From Notospermus geniculatus (taxonomy: Eukaryota > Nemertea > Pilidiophora > Heteronemertea > Lineidae): 64,000 nucleotides of DNA. The DNA is taken from contig NMRB01000096.1 in NCBI GenBank assembly GCA_002633025.1, positions 103,195 through 167,194 on the forward strand. Reading direction: 5' to 3'. Positions 50,601 to 62,300 of this stretch are shown here, one piece after another (the first letter of the stretch is position 1; each line of letters opens with the position of its first letter). The notes under the pieces were generated by a model, which saw only the letters and a list, made by a program, of their open reading frames with translations, ran no database searches and was not told the origin of the DNA. The position numbers and the translations under genes were made by a program.

Positions 50601-51345
50601 CGCGTCTTGTCCGCGCCCAAGTGGACAGTACTGTGAATGGGGACAAGCTGTGTGGCAGCGCGCCATCTGACGGACAATCTCAGCCATGGGTTCGTGGAAA
50701 CGCCCGCGCCAAATGCTACTTACACCAGGTGTGTTTTTGTTTTTTCCACAAAACCCCGTACCGAGGCTGATGGCCAGGATAACACATATGAGCACAGCGG
50801 CTAAGCAGATTATCCCACTGACGTGGTCTGTGGCACCGTCGCTGAAAACAAGACAAAGTTAGTCGTTCAGTACCGTACGCAATTCTTTCAGAGAGGGGGT
50901 GACGTTGGCCATCTACAGAATGCAAGCGGTTTGTAACCGCGATTCCGTTCCGTACTTTAAAATAACTACCCAGCCGATAATAGCACTGAGCAAAAATGTC
51001 CACAAGCCTGGCGGCGACAGGGTTCACAACTTGACCTCATGGGTGGCACTCGGCCTCATTCCCCAGGTTTCAGCTATACACAGACAAGCCAGACAGTGCT
51101 GAAAATGAATAAGGGCCACCTTGTGAACCAAAAATCACAACTTAGGCCTACTCGTAGATCGGAGACATATATTACCTGAAGGTCAAAGTGACACCAAAAT
51201 ACATAAATACAGCTCCTGAAGCAGACAGTATGAACACCGCGCAGGCGACACACGCCGCCGTTTCGCACTGGTCGTCCTCCTGTCCCGCTGCTGGGGCAAG
51301 CTGGACAGTCTGTTGTTGTGATGGCGCGCGAGTCTGAACACTCAT
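47610..51345 (-). CDS. gene B: two-TM protein with PPSY tail
   Basis: Coding exons 51345-51176, 50841-50724, 48076-47919 and 47685-47610 give 522 nt, 173 residues, intron phases 2, 0, 2 as in gene A. The N-terminus is Gln-rich (APSQQQTVQLAPAAGQ). TM1 is about 32-53 (ACVACAVFILSASGAVFMYF) and TM2 about 65-86 (GIICLAAVLICVILAISL). Exon 3 is Pro/Tyr-rich (FGEPSYPTLPYPIGVV). Exon 4 ends LQPPYQGG, then APPPSYADVMAK, with PPSY at 164-167. The last acceptor is TTTAG before CTTACAGCC; using the inner CAG would shift the frame. The 2.6-kb intron 2 is filled with hairpin elements. A WW-ligase adaptor role is inferred only from PPxY. Confidence 0.75.
48000..48025 (-). repeat. TAGGG microsatellite inside gene B exon 3
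   Basis: About four CCCTA units encode YPTLPYP. Gene C has the same number, and the third module at 54829-54992 has one. The 15-bp difference keeps the frame. Confidence 0.7.
48409..49800. mobile_element. cluster of GC-rich hairpin elements in gene B intron 2
   Basis: Successive inverted-repeat units include 48409-48485 (GGGTCACACCAAAGACGCGC arms), 48803-48939 (AAGGCCCGTTTCCACAGA ... GGAAACGAGCCTTTA), about 49013-49665 (GTTTCCACTAGAGCG ... GTGGAAACGGACCTTA, with repeated CAGGCATTGGGATAATTA blocks) and about 49670-49795 (GTCCACATGTGCGTTTTACG arms). Open frames here follow from arm symmetry and are not genes. Confidence 0.65.
49867..49876 (+). promoter_or_regulatory. strong TATA box antisense to gene B intron 2
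   Basis: TATATAAAAG in a GC-rich context, about 108 bp before an ATG at 49975. The duplicate at 61286-61295 is identical. Confidence 0.45.
49975..50208 (+). CDS. possible short ORF/first exon downstream of TATA box
   Basis: From ATG 49975 (MELENVAMESRCAVEECFC) the frame runs 77 codons to a stop at 50206. A GTAAGT donor at about 50080 could end a first exon. In the duplicated copy the start at 61394 is kept, but GTAAGT is GTTAGT and a stop falls at that point, leaving 36 codons. No similarity is recognised. The TATA box is good evidence for a promoter, but a protein product is uncertain. Confidence 0.25.
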   Translation: MELENVAMESRCAVEECFCSSVFPNNRRSLEWLLLGKSPLNPSRGKIRKTQKIMGTLIDVTPALNSSTPQPVDLSVS

Positions 51346-51535
51346 GATGAATTCAGCGCTGCTTCAGGCTTCTCTTCGAACTAGCACAGTCAGTCAATCG
51401 TCATTTATTCACGAGTCCTGTTTTGATTGGCACTGGAATCACACAGTTCAGTCAGTAGGCTACAAAAGTCACTGGTCCATGAAAGGCCAAACTGGGTCAG
51501 TTTGACTGAAATTGGAAGAAACGGCTGACCTTAAA

Positions 51536-52320
51536 ATGGGGAATATACGAGTATTCCAAAAACGCCTAAAAAATTCAAGTTAGTTTTTTGGTACTAGGCC
51601 TCCGACGATTTGAATTTCCAGGGCATTTCTTTGGGAAAACCTGTCGGCCTACATCAAGGTATTGGTTCAGAAATAGAGAACTCCTACTTCTTGCGTGACC
51701 ATGTAATACTATCTACCGGTATGTGGGATAAAAATATTTGAATGCAGTTATTTTTTTGTGTGATATAAAAAATTTCATTGGACACATTTTTCATTATACA
51801 AAATGAATTTATACAATGTAAACCTGAATTTTGATGCATATAATATTAAAATTTTACAAATTCCCAAGAAAAAGTTATCGAATTGAACAAAAATTGCAAA
51901 TGTAAATATTTTTCATCAATGAGCTCTATGGGCCACCGTATGGGGAATATACGAGTATTCCAAAAACGCCTAAAAAATGCAAGTTAGTTTTTTGGTACTA
52001 GGCCTCCGACGATTTGAATTTCCAGGGCATTTCTTTGGGAAAACCTGTCGGCCTACATCAAGGTATTGGTTCAGAAATAGAGAACTCCTACTTCTTGCGT
52101 GACCATGTAATAATATCTACCGGTATGTGGGATAAAAATATTTGAATGCGGTTATTTTTTGTGCGGTTATTTTTTTGTGTGATATAAAAAAATTCATTGG
52201 ACACATTTTTCATTATACAAAATGAATTTATACAATGTAAACCTGAATTTTGATGCATATAATATTTATGTGGGGTAAAAATCGTTTGTGCGATATTTTT
52301 TGTGTGTAAAAATTATTGAA
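51536..52320 (+). repeat. 404-bp tandem duplication
   Basis: 51536-51939 and 51940-52320 are direct copies starting ATGGGGAATATACGAGTATT. Part of the sequence reappears inverted at 63685-63790 (GAGCTCATTGATGAAAAATA), so the unit belongs to a dispersed repeat. The AT-rich stretch to 52520 has no gene. Confidence 0.7.
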
Positions 52321-52659
52321 CACAAAAAATATACAATATAAAAAAATATTTAACATACATATTGAATTTTACACAGTACACCAAATTATTTTTGAATGAA
52401 AAACTGTATTTTTTTATTACTAATAATTTGTATCGAATAAAAAAATTATTATAAAACATAAAATATCATTATCACATACAAATATTTTACATTGAACATA
52501 TATCGTTTATTAAATATTGCAATGTTCGGCTTGTCATAGACCTCAGAAACAGTTTCCTTTGATCCATTATGCTTCTGATGCCACTGGGCAATGAATAAAC
52601 ATGCATGCGATCTGCGACCGAATTAGACTTGTCCCCTGCCTTCGAAGATCCGCTTTACG

Positions 52660-53260
52660 TATTAGATTGGTACCCGGTCTTCCGGGCAGCTTGCATTCGA
52701 AGACCGGTGAAAGCAAATGATCTACACGGCGGATTCCTGACGAGTGACGTCATTCTACAGTAGACCGAACACTGCCTAGACTGGTCCCCTGTCGTAGTTC
52801 TCGCTTCACTATAGTCCGAACACTGCCTCCTGTTGCTCATTTGCAGAACTGACGGCCGCAACAAGAGTCAGATGAAGCCTATCGCGGGGGGTCTATTTTG
52901 ATTGGTCCGTCCATCTCCAGGTCGCATTTTACTTGCTGTTTCAACCAGCTACACTCGCAATCACGCTCTCTGTTCACTCTTAGCCAGACAAACATTAAGA
53001 AAACCGCAATTTGTTATTGTAATTGTTGCAACATTTAAGAGTATGAAAGGTATAATTAAATTTTGTACGTTTGTGTCTGAATAAAAATGCCAAAAATCCT
53101 GGCAAACGGAAAGTTGGTGATGCGGCCATTTGGTGGCAATGGTATCACCAGCGCAGCGGAAGTTGATACCGATTGTGCGCAGTATGGGCGGATTCCTGAC
53201 GAGTGACGTCATTCTACAGTAGACCGAACACTGCCTAGAAGACCGGGTACCAGTCCATAC
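52660..53260. repeat. inverted/direct repeat block with GACCGAACACTGCC
   Basis: GGATTCCTGACGAGTGACGT occurs at about 52731 and 53190. Ends carry inverted GGTACCCGGTCTTC and GAAGACCGGGTACC. It is probably a non-autonomous element. No gene is seen from 52.3 to 54.2 kb. Confidence 0.45.
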
Positions 53261-54270
53261 GCATTTGCTTACGTCTGTCCTAGTATTTTTAATCAGGGCA
53301 GTGTTCGGTCTACTATACGTACATGTATATGCAGACGTTACGAATGCAGAAGATCAGTCTTCTTTCAAATATGGTTAATGAAACTGGCTGACACTCGATC
53401 GGAGATGGACGATCAAGGTGCGACTTTAGATGAGGCCTTCGGCAGACTGAGGAAGGGTCATTTGGTGTAAGTGGAATGAGTTGCGAGTGAAGAGACACGT
53501 CTTCACAAGACAAATAGTAAACTATAACTCACCCGAAGACGGGATAATATCATGTACAGGACATGAGGTTCAGACGAGCTCAATACCGCGCAGCCATTAA
53601 TTTTAACAGTCTTGCAGCCATCTGTAGTTGAATAAAATAACTATCCAATGCATGAGCGGGAAAAACGGAAATGTTGGCGGGAAATCTAGGATCCATAGTA
53701 GAACTGACGACAAGATAGATTTGATGATTTCGAAGCAATTTGAGAAGTTTATTTTATATTTATAATGAAAAATACATCATCTTCGAAAGATTTCTAAAAA
53801 ATGTCCTCCCGACAGGTGTTCTATGATGCATTAATTGATGGATTTACATTTGCAAGGTGCTCGATGACCTGGCTTCTTATACAATGTACAAGCATTTAAT
53901 TATAGATAAATGCCGAAAGTAGGCCTATCTTTGACTTAGAAGAATGTGACCATCGGCGTCACTTGACGTGCCGTAGGCCTACATCATTGAGAACGATCCG
54001 AGTATGTGAGTCATACCCAAGATGAATGTGCAAAACCTATATTTTTATAAATACCGGTAAAAACCGTTTGTTAATCTCTGCAGTTTTGTTCAAGCATTTG
54101 CCGGATTTCTGAGGAGAATCAGTAACAGTCATTCTATCCTCCCATAGGCTGATCTTCGACCCCTCATTTGCATATGATAATGGCACCGGAAATACGCCAC
54201 TGACGTGTTAATCTCATCTTCATCCTACACTCCTCCGTGAAGATACTAACTGAAGTCTACTCCCGACCGC

Positions 54271-54992
54271 CTACTTCGCCATAACGTCTGCATACGACGG
54301 CGGAGGTGCTGACGGGGTCGCCCCGCCCTGGTAGGGTGGCTGTAAGCTAAAGGAAAGAACGTTAGGGGTTTAGTTTTAGAAATCACCAGCAGCCGAGATG
54401 CCACATCAAAGTGGATTTAATGATCACATTGAGATGTACATTTGGGATTCAGCTCAGTCTTTTCTGTAGCATCTTGACATATCAAGGCCTACGGCCACTC
54501 CACCCTTCGAACTACGCTCTTTTCGTGGATTGAGCGAGAGTAGGAGTGATAGGAACCCTTGTCAGGGCAAGATGTTCTGTAGTCTCTTGCATGAACGTGA
54601 CCTGCCTGAAGAAGACCCCGGTTGGGGTCAAAAATTTGCAAAATTCTTGGAAAGACGACTTCTGTTAATGATTTAATCATCCAAGGTTGCCTGGTAAATA
54701 TTTGGTGACACGGAGCTGGAGATGGGACGGCATGACTACACGCTTAAAAATAGGTCATATCAAGCTCGCGATTAAAAACTATAGGTCAAATCCAGCTCAA
54801 GGTCATGTACGAAGAGAAATAAACTTACGTCGGAGGAGGAGCCTGAGGTGAAGGCGAGTACCTTACGTTTGATGATGGCACGCCTAGTGGTTGGTTTACG
54901 ACACCGATAGGGTAGGAAGGCTCGCCAAACGACGCCCCTGCCACGCCAGCGTAGGTAATGATTGTACCCGAGGTGGTTACTGTTGTGGAAGT
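54271..54992 (-). pseudogene. third 3' module (exons 3 and 4) of the gene B/C family
   Basis: Exon 3 at 54992-54829 (164 nt) and exon 4 at 54346-54271 (76 nt) keep phases 0 and 2, good splice sites and an open frame: VGEP-type Pro/Tyr text (FGEPSYPIGVVNQPLG), then LQPPYQGG and APPPSYADVMAK. No exons 1-2 lie between it and gene C, so it is either an alternative 3' end for gene C or the remnant of a third gene. Its PPSY is intact, unlike gene C exon 4. Confidence 0.6.
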
Positions 54993-55017
54993 CTAAAAAA
55001 CCGATTAATAAGTATTC

Positions 55018-55330
55018 TCGATCATCTTCAACCTTGCCGATCATGGCGGTATTCTAGATCACCTTCAACGCTGACAGTGGGCGGTATTCTAGATCGCTTC
55101 GTGCCGATCGGCGGTATTGTAGATCACCTTCAACCTTGACGATCGGTGGTAGGCCTATTCGAGATCAGCTTGAAGCTTGCGATCTTTGTTGGCAATCGGT
55201 GGTATTCCAGATCAGCTTGAAGCCTGCTGATCGGTGGTTTCGAGATCATCGTGACGCTGGCAGCATACCATCATACAAATTCACGTCTGTGAGATCTTTT
55301 CACTCTGGTTTACAACGAATATTTATTTAT
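55018..55330 (+). repeat. second copy of the gene A 3' UTR minisatellite
   Basis: Six to seven units like those at 45188-45845 are followed by the same CACGTCTGTGAGATCTTTTC and ATTTATTTATCATTTATTTA flank, which shows that the duplication included the 3' end of the gene A transcript unit. Confidence 0.75.
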
Positions 55331-55570
55331 TTATCATTTATTTATTCAGAAGCTTTATGAATCATACTCATGATGAATGTGCAATTTTTATAAATAAAAA
55401 ACCGTTTGTTCAAGCATTTTTGTTCAAGCAAGTATTTGCCGGATTTCTGAGGAGAATCAGCAACAGTCTTTATCATCCCATAGACTGAATTTCGACCCCT
55501 CATTTGCATATGATAATAGTACCACAAGTTCTTCGTTGACATATTAATCTCATCTTCATCCATGAAGATA

Positions 55571-55688
55571 CTAACTGACGTCTACTCCGCTACTTCGCCC
55601 CGGACTTCGCCATAACGTCTGCATACGACGGTGGAGGTGTTGACGTGTCTTCCCGCCCCGGACGTGTGGCTGTAAGCTGAGGATAGGT
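55571..55688 (-). pseudogene. degenerate extra last exon (gene C side)
   Basis: Homologous to 46913-47021, with the same CTCAG acceptor and frame-shifted PPPSY region. It ends GRSSGVDVS. Part of the duplicated segment. Confidence 0.5.
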
Positions 55689-56346
55689 AGTCCGTGGGCC
55701 ACACCTGAAAATTTGACCCATCGGTACCATCTCCGGTGGCGGCAAAGCCTCACTAGGATTTTTTGATAGATTAGGACCTACAGATGATAAATTGAGGTGA
55801 TATCAGTGTCAATACTGGCAGCTTTCAATACAGGGACGCTACTGGATTGGAAATAATCTATTGCGCACATAGAGAAGAGGTGACGCCTTTGAGAGAGTGG
55901 GCGTGTGCGAGTGGGGTGGGGTCTGGTATTGGCCACTCCAAGAAAATTATCAAATCAGATAGAACTACACAGTTCTAGATTTTCAAACTCAGCAATAGTT
56001 CCCCCTACCCCCAATTTTCAGTCATCAAATTTTTATGGAATGGCTAGGTTTACGAGAATAAGCAAGAAGTCACCATTTTGTGTGTCAATTTTGTGCTATT
56101 CTGTATCTTGGCTATGTTTAGGAGGTGATTATAACAGTTTGACACTGATATCACCTCAATTTATCATCTGTAGGTCCTAATCTATAAAAAAATCAGACAA
56201 ACTTTGATGTCTGTGACCTTGAAAAGTAGGTCAAATAAAAAACTCGAGCAGTATGTTATATTTCCTTGTTAGATACCTTGTGAGGCTTTGCCACCAGAGA
56301 TGGTACCCAAAACTGGTCTGGCCCATTGACTACGTTAGGTGACCGC

Positions 56347-59300
56347 CTACTTCGCCATAACGTCTGCATACGACAGCGGAGGTGCTGACGGGGTCGCCCC
56401 GCCCTGGTAGGGTGGCTGTAAGCTAAAGGAAAGAACGTTAGGGGTTTAGTTTTAGAAACCACCAACGGCCGAGATTAAAATCAGCCACATCAAAATGGAT
56501 TTCAAGATCACAGGGTTGCCTCGTAAATGTTTGGCGACACGGAAGCTGGAGATGGGATGGCACGGTCCTGCTCAACTGCACCTTTAAAAACAGGTCAAAT
56601 CCAGCTCAAGGTTAAAAATAGGTCAAGGTCAATAGACGAAGAGAAAAAAACTTACGCCGGAGGAACCTGACGTGACAGCGAATACCTTACGTTAGATGAT
56701 GGCACGTCTAGTGGTTGGTTCACGACACCGATAGGGTAGGGTAGGGTAGGGTAGGAAGGCTCACCAAATGGCGCCGGTCCTGCCACGCCAGCGGTTGTAA
56801 CTGTTGTTGAAGTCTAAAACACACAATTTTAGTACGCGGTTGATAACGAAGAACCTAACTCACTGCCGCAACAGGTGTCACTAGTGGTTAAATCTATGAT
56901 TGAATAAGTGTATTTTTTCCAAGACCAGAGGCGAGAATTGTTCAAAAGACCGTCCATTCCTATAACATGGTTCACTTTGGTAATATTGTAAATGTTAAAT
57001 CTAAAACAAAACTGCACGCTGTGTCAAAATTTGTAAATAGAGTTATAAAAATGTTTGCTTAAAGCTCTTCTTGGCAACCACCATGTATTATTTATAAATA
57101 TGTATTATTCTCTTCGTAATAATTCGAATTGAAAGGGACATTCAAGGGTCACACCAAAGACGCGCGGCAAGCGAGCGAGCGTCATTTTTTGCCGTGCGTC
57201 TTTGGTGTGACCCTTTTTATTGAAAATCCACTGAACTAAAGGTCTTTGCACACCAAAAACGCGCGTTGAACGCCGCGGAAAACGCCGCGGTTTCCGCGCA
57301 CATACAGGGGTCAGGCTAGGGATACACTGAACGCGATTTACCCATCGCGCGCGATTTTCGCACGAATCTCTTTTGTTTCGGAGGCACTGCGGCATGAAAT
57401 AACAAAGAAACAACGCGCGCGATGGGTAAATCGCGTTCAGTGTATCCCTAGCCTTACACCTCCCGCGTGAAACGCTGCGGGAGGCGTGCATTTTTCGGGG
57501 CAAGCACACTGGATAACTACAAAAGTTATTTCGGGCGGCGACGCGGGGTCGAGTGCGCGTCATTTTTTGCCGCGCGTCTTTGGTGTGACCCATTTATTGA
57601 AAATCCATTGAACTTATTTTCCCGGTGGTGAACGCGCGTCGTTTTTCGCCGTCGCGGCCGGCGGGGCGGTTTTGGTGTGAAGGGGCCTTTAAGGCCCGTT
57701 TCCACAGAAGCGGTAGCGTGAGCGTTTTGACGCTTCGCCCATTGTTTGGAAGCAGAGCGGCAGAAAATAACAAAAGATTTGACGCATCACGCAGCATGAA
57801 ACGCGTCTGTGGAAACGAGCCTTTATTACTTTCCCGGCGGTGAACGCGCGTTTCGCCATCGCGGCCCGCGGTGCGGTTTTGGTGTGAATAGACCTTAAAG
57901 CCATGTTTCCACTAGAGCGATTTTGCGGCGAGCGATGCGTTTTTCACAGGGGTTTGGATAATCCTTCGATGGTTTAACAATACATAGCCTGTTGATTGTC
58001 CCAATGCCTGTGAACCGCTGCGGAAACTGCTAGTATCCTGCCTGTATCCACTACAACGGTTTCCGGTGCGGTTTGCGGCGCGGGAGCGATTTCCACAGGC
58101 ATTGGGATAATTAACACGCCATGTATTGTTAAACCATCGAAGGATTATCCAAAACCCTGTGAAAAAATCCCGGCGCGGCACCCCGCAGCGGTAACCAGGG
58201 GCCTGATTCACAAAGTACACGTAAGTTCGCTATCTTAGCACGCTCTAAGTGAACGTTTACGTTTAAGATTAGACACTGGTAAGTTATATTCACGAAACAT
58301 TCTTAGATCACTCTAACCCAAAGTGTACGTAAGCTTACGTTAAGACGGACGAAGCATAGATTCACTTCTCCGTTTTGCGCTTTGCGCTTGTCCGTTCACT
58401 ATGTTTATCTGTGGTACCAACAATAAAATTACTTTTTCTACCACGCACTCACATAGGAAACGGAAAAGGGCAAAGCGCAAAACTCAAAGTATGGGGGACA
58501 CACATGCGAGCGAAGGAAGAAATTTTTGCCGCGAAAACATTTAAAAACACTCTGGAATCCTTGGCCTGCTGCATACAAACTGAGAGCAATCAGTTCCCGT
58601 CGCAATTTAATCACGTCGCCCGTTCGCTGGCAGTACTAGGGCCGGAACGAGTTTAGAATCCCCGATCAGTGCCCAAAAAAGGTCACCGATTGACAGAATA
58701 AGCCGCATTGTAGGCCTACATTACAATAGGATTTCCATTGTGTGCCATGGAGTAACGTCACTTCCGATCGGGGATTCGATCCGATTGGATCCCATCGACC
58801 CGCATCGGGTCGCAATCGCAAATCCACATTGGACCGCACTGGGTAGCGTTTACAGGCAAGAGTTTTGAACCACAATCGGATTCGATCGGATAGCATGTGG
58901 ATTTTTGCCTGTGGTCTAAACGGCCCTAATAGGAGGGCCGTTTAGACGACTGGCAAAAATCCACATGCGATCCGTCTGAACGGCCCTACCTCACCCAGAA
59001 AAAGAAAAAGGACCGATCAAGATAATTGGGTTTTCAATGAAGCATGGAAACGTAGTATAAGGGCCGTTTAGACGACAGGCAAAAATCCACATGCGATCCG
59101 ATCGAACCCGATTGTGATTCAAAACTCTTTGCGTGTAAACGCTACCCAACAATGCAGTCCAATGTGGATTTAAAATGGTCCCGAATCCACATTGGATCGC
59201 ATTGTATAAGGCGCTAGTTAGGCCCCTCTTGGAGTATGGACAAGAAATTTGGAGCCCGAGGCTGAGGCGGGATATAGATGCCATAGAGAGTATCCAGAGA

Positions 59301-62300
59301 AAAGCAACAAGGTTGGTTCCGGGTTTGCGGGGACTGACATATGTGGAGAGACTTAAGAGTTTAGGTCTTACGACGCTGGCTGCACGACGTATCAGAGGAG
59401 ATCTAATTACTACTTATAAGATTGTGAATGGCCTTTTGAAGGCTGACGTGTCCTTTGAATTTTCTGGCTTACCTACACGTGGTCACTCGCGGAAACTGGT
59501 GGTGCATAGGTCAAGACTAGAATGCAGGAAGCACTATTTCAGCAATCGAATCGTGGCTCTATGGAACAGTTTACCTCAGTATGTCATAGATGCTGGAAAT
59601 ACTAAATATATTTAAGGGAAGATTGGATGCTCACTGGAAGGGCTCGGAGATCCTGTACAGATTTTGATGTAAATAGTGGAGTGAAGGACAGATTATTTGT
59701 ATATATATAAGTAATAGACTATGACTCGGCTAAAAGGAATTGATAACTCACAGAGACACTACGAGGATTTATTAGTACATGATTTGGATTAATGTGAATG
59801 AGATTTGTTTTCGCGACGCCCCTCGCGCAGAAACTTTATTGAGCAGCAAAGTTCTGGAATAGAACAAGACGCTGAAGATGATGATGATGATGATGATGAT
59901 GGACTACATACGACCACATTCAAACCTCGTCTAAACGCAAATGAGACCCCATGCGGGTCGATCAGATCCAATCGGATCGAAACTGAATGTGGTTTTGTGG
60001 CTTGTCGTCTAAACGGCCCTATATAATCCCTTTGCGTGGTACAAACTCAGCTGGTCAACTTGACACAAGTGGTATAACATTGTCTGCGGTTTGATCAATT
60101 TCCAAGTTCAACTAAGGCCACATAAAGAAAATGGTGATCGTCCTTTTCTCGGGGAGGAGGTGGGTGGGGGAGGCTTTAAAAAAAAATTTTTTTTACAGTG
60201 AATTGGCATGAAGAATGAGTCAATGGTAACAACCAAATGCCTTGAAATCGCGTCCTTTGTATCCCAGGTGCGATATGAACTGAACAACAAGTGATGTCAA
60301 TGGTCAAAATATATGTAAAAGGGCAATTTGAACGTTTTGGGGGAAAAAATAGAAAAAAAAATATTTTTGATGAAAAAAAGATTTAAAAAAAATTTTGAAA
60401 AAGTTTTTTTTGAAAAAAAACTTTTTTAACGGGGTCGGGCCCGTTTTCGCGGGTCGGGCGGGGACGATCACCAGCTTTCCTTTTTTATGTGGCCTAAAGT
60501 GCCATTCGCCAAAGGTAGATGGAACAAACTTTCGTGTCCTCTGCACTAAGTAAGCACTACGTGAACCTCCTGAGTACACGTAGATTTTAAGACATCTTAG
60601 GCCTTCACGTAATCTTAAGAGTCCTTCGTGAATAACACGCAAACGGCTACGTGTATGCTTAGAGTGAGTTTAAGTACACTTACCACTAAGTGTGCTTTGT
60701 GAATCAGGCCCCAGGACTAGTGGATACAGGGCTGGGCCCTGTTTCCACTAGACCGGTTTCCGCCGCGGTTTTGCGGCGCCGGGGCGGTTTTCACTGGCAT
60801 TGGGACAATAAACGCGCTATGTATTGTTAAACCATCGTAGGGTTATCCAAAACCCTGTGAAATCGCAAAACGCAATGCAGGAAACCGGTCTAGTGGAAAC
60901 AGGCCAGTTTCCACTATAGCGGATCCCGGCGCCGCGGTTTGCGGCTAGCGGAGCGGTTTTCACAGGCATTGGGATAATTAACACGTCATATTGTTGAACC
61001 ATCGAAGGATTATCCAAAACCCTGTGAAAACCGCATCGCTCGCCGCAAACCACGGCGGAATCCGCTGTAGTGGAAACGGACCTTAGGGCTTGTGTCCACA
61101 TGTGTGTTTTACGCTGGGTGATGCGTTAAATCTTTTGTTATTTTCCGCCGCTCTGCTTCCAAACAATGGGCGAAGCGCCAAAACGCAGCGTAAAACACAC
61201 ATGTGGACCCGACCTGTACAGGGCGAGGCGCGATACGGCGCGTTGCGTCTACGGTCTGACACGGCGCGCGCGGTCTGGGAGGGAGTATATAAAAGCCGGG
61301 CACGGCAGAGGAGCTGTATTCAAGTCTGAGTAATCGACGACACATTCAAGGCCTTCTTTTATACCGTGGGCACAAATGTGCTCCAAAGCCGTCATGGAGT
61401 TAGAAAACGTGGCAATGGAAAGCAGGTGGGCAGTCGGAGAGTGTTTCTGCAGCTCAGTGTTCCCCAACAATAGACGCAGCCTAGAATGGTTATTGTTGGG
61501 TTAGTCGCCGCTTAATCCGTCAAGAGGGAAACAAGCCGTGGTTACACCTATCCAAAATCCCCGTGCTTTTTGAGACACGGGGTTTTTCCGAACCAGAAAA
61601 AACACGGCGTTGACACGGCGAGCGGTTACACTACTAAAAGTGCGATTGGTAATAAGTTCCGTATCCCGGCGATAGGGGCACTGCATGTAGGCAACTCACT
61701 GTCATCGAGTGGCTACTGGAGGCGTGAAATATCCTATACGCATGCGTATGACTCATCGATTTGCATCGCCGTCTGTCGCCGGGTGCTTAGAACTACAAAT
61801 AAACACGGGGATTTCGCGGTTACACTACATAAAATCCCCGTGTCTTAAAGGAGCTCGACGTCCAAGTTGTAAACAAACTGTTTTGTTTACAAACAGTGGC
61901 CAGCAAACTAGTTTTATTCCTTCGTGAAGGTGGCAGCACCAATAGCGCCCGTGATCGTTAGACTGGTGCCCGGTCCAATGCAACTCACCCACGATATTCA
62001 CGTCAGTACAAATCACCGACAATAGGTGGCAGCACCGCAGGCGTCGCGTGGATGGAGAATGGATAGAGAACCAGTGAGTGAGTGTTTACAACTTGGACGT
62101 CCAGATCCTTTAATACCCCGGCGTTGCCCCTTCGAGCTCGCTGGGGCTAATTAAAGCACGGGGATTTCAGACACGGGTCTATTTAGCCTCGGCGATTTAT
62201 AGGTGTAACCGCAAAATCCCCGGGGAAAGCACGGGGATTTATGTAGTGTAACCACAGCTAATAAGAAAAACACAGAAAATTATGGGAACACTGATCGACG

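Larger units (their letters stand above)
46735..51530. repeat. segmental duplication copy 1 (holds gene B)
   Basis: It matches about 55400-63690 in the same orientation with a few percent or less divergence in non-coding DNA. The other copy has four extra insertions. A partial third copy of the left end is at 54030-54995. Confidence 0.85.
58199..60711. mobile_element. 2.5-kb element with GGGCCTGATTCACAAAG ends
   Basis: Terminal inverted repeats GGGCCTGATTCACAAAGYAC (Y marks C/T variation) define the element. The empty site in copy 1 is AACCAGGACTAG near 49308. CAG (possibly CCAGG) is duplicated at the ends. It carries nested elements at 58648-58775 and 58784-60022. No transposase is recognised, so it is non-autonomous. 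Confidence 0.75.

Noticed and set aside
50205-50636. 143-codon plus-strand frame
   Set aside because: It overlaps gene B intron 2. It is shortened in the duplicate at 62353 and has composition-driven Arg/Ala/Cys content without any known motif.
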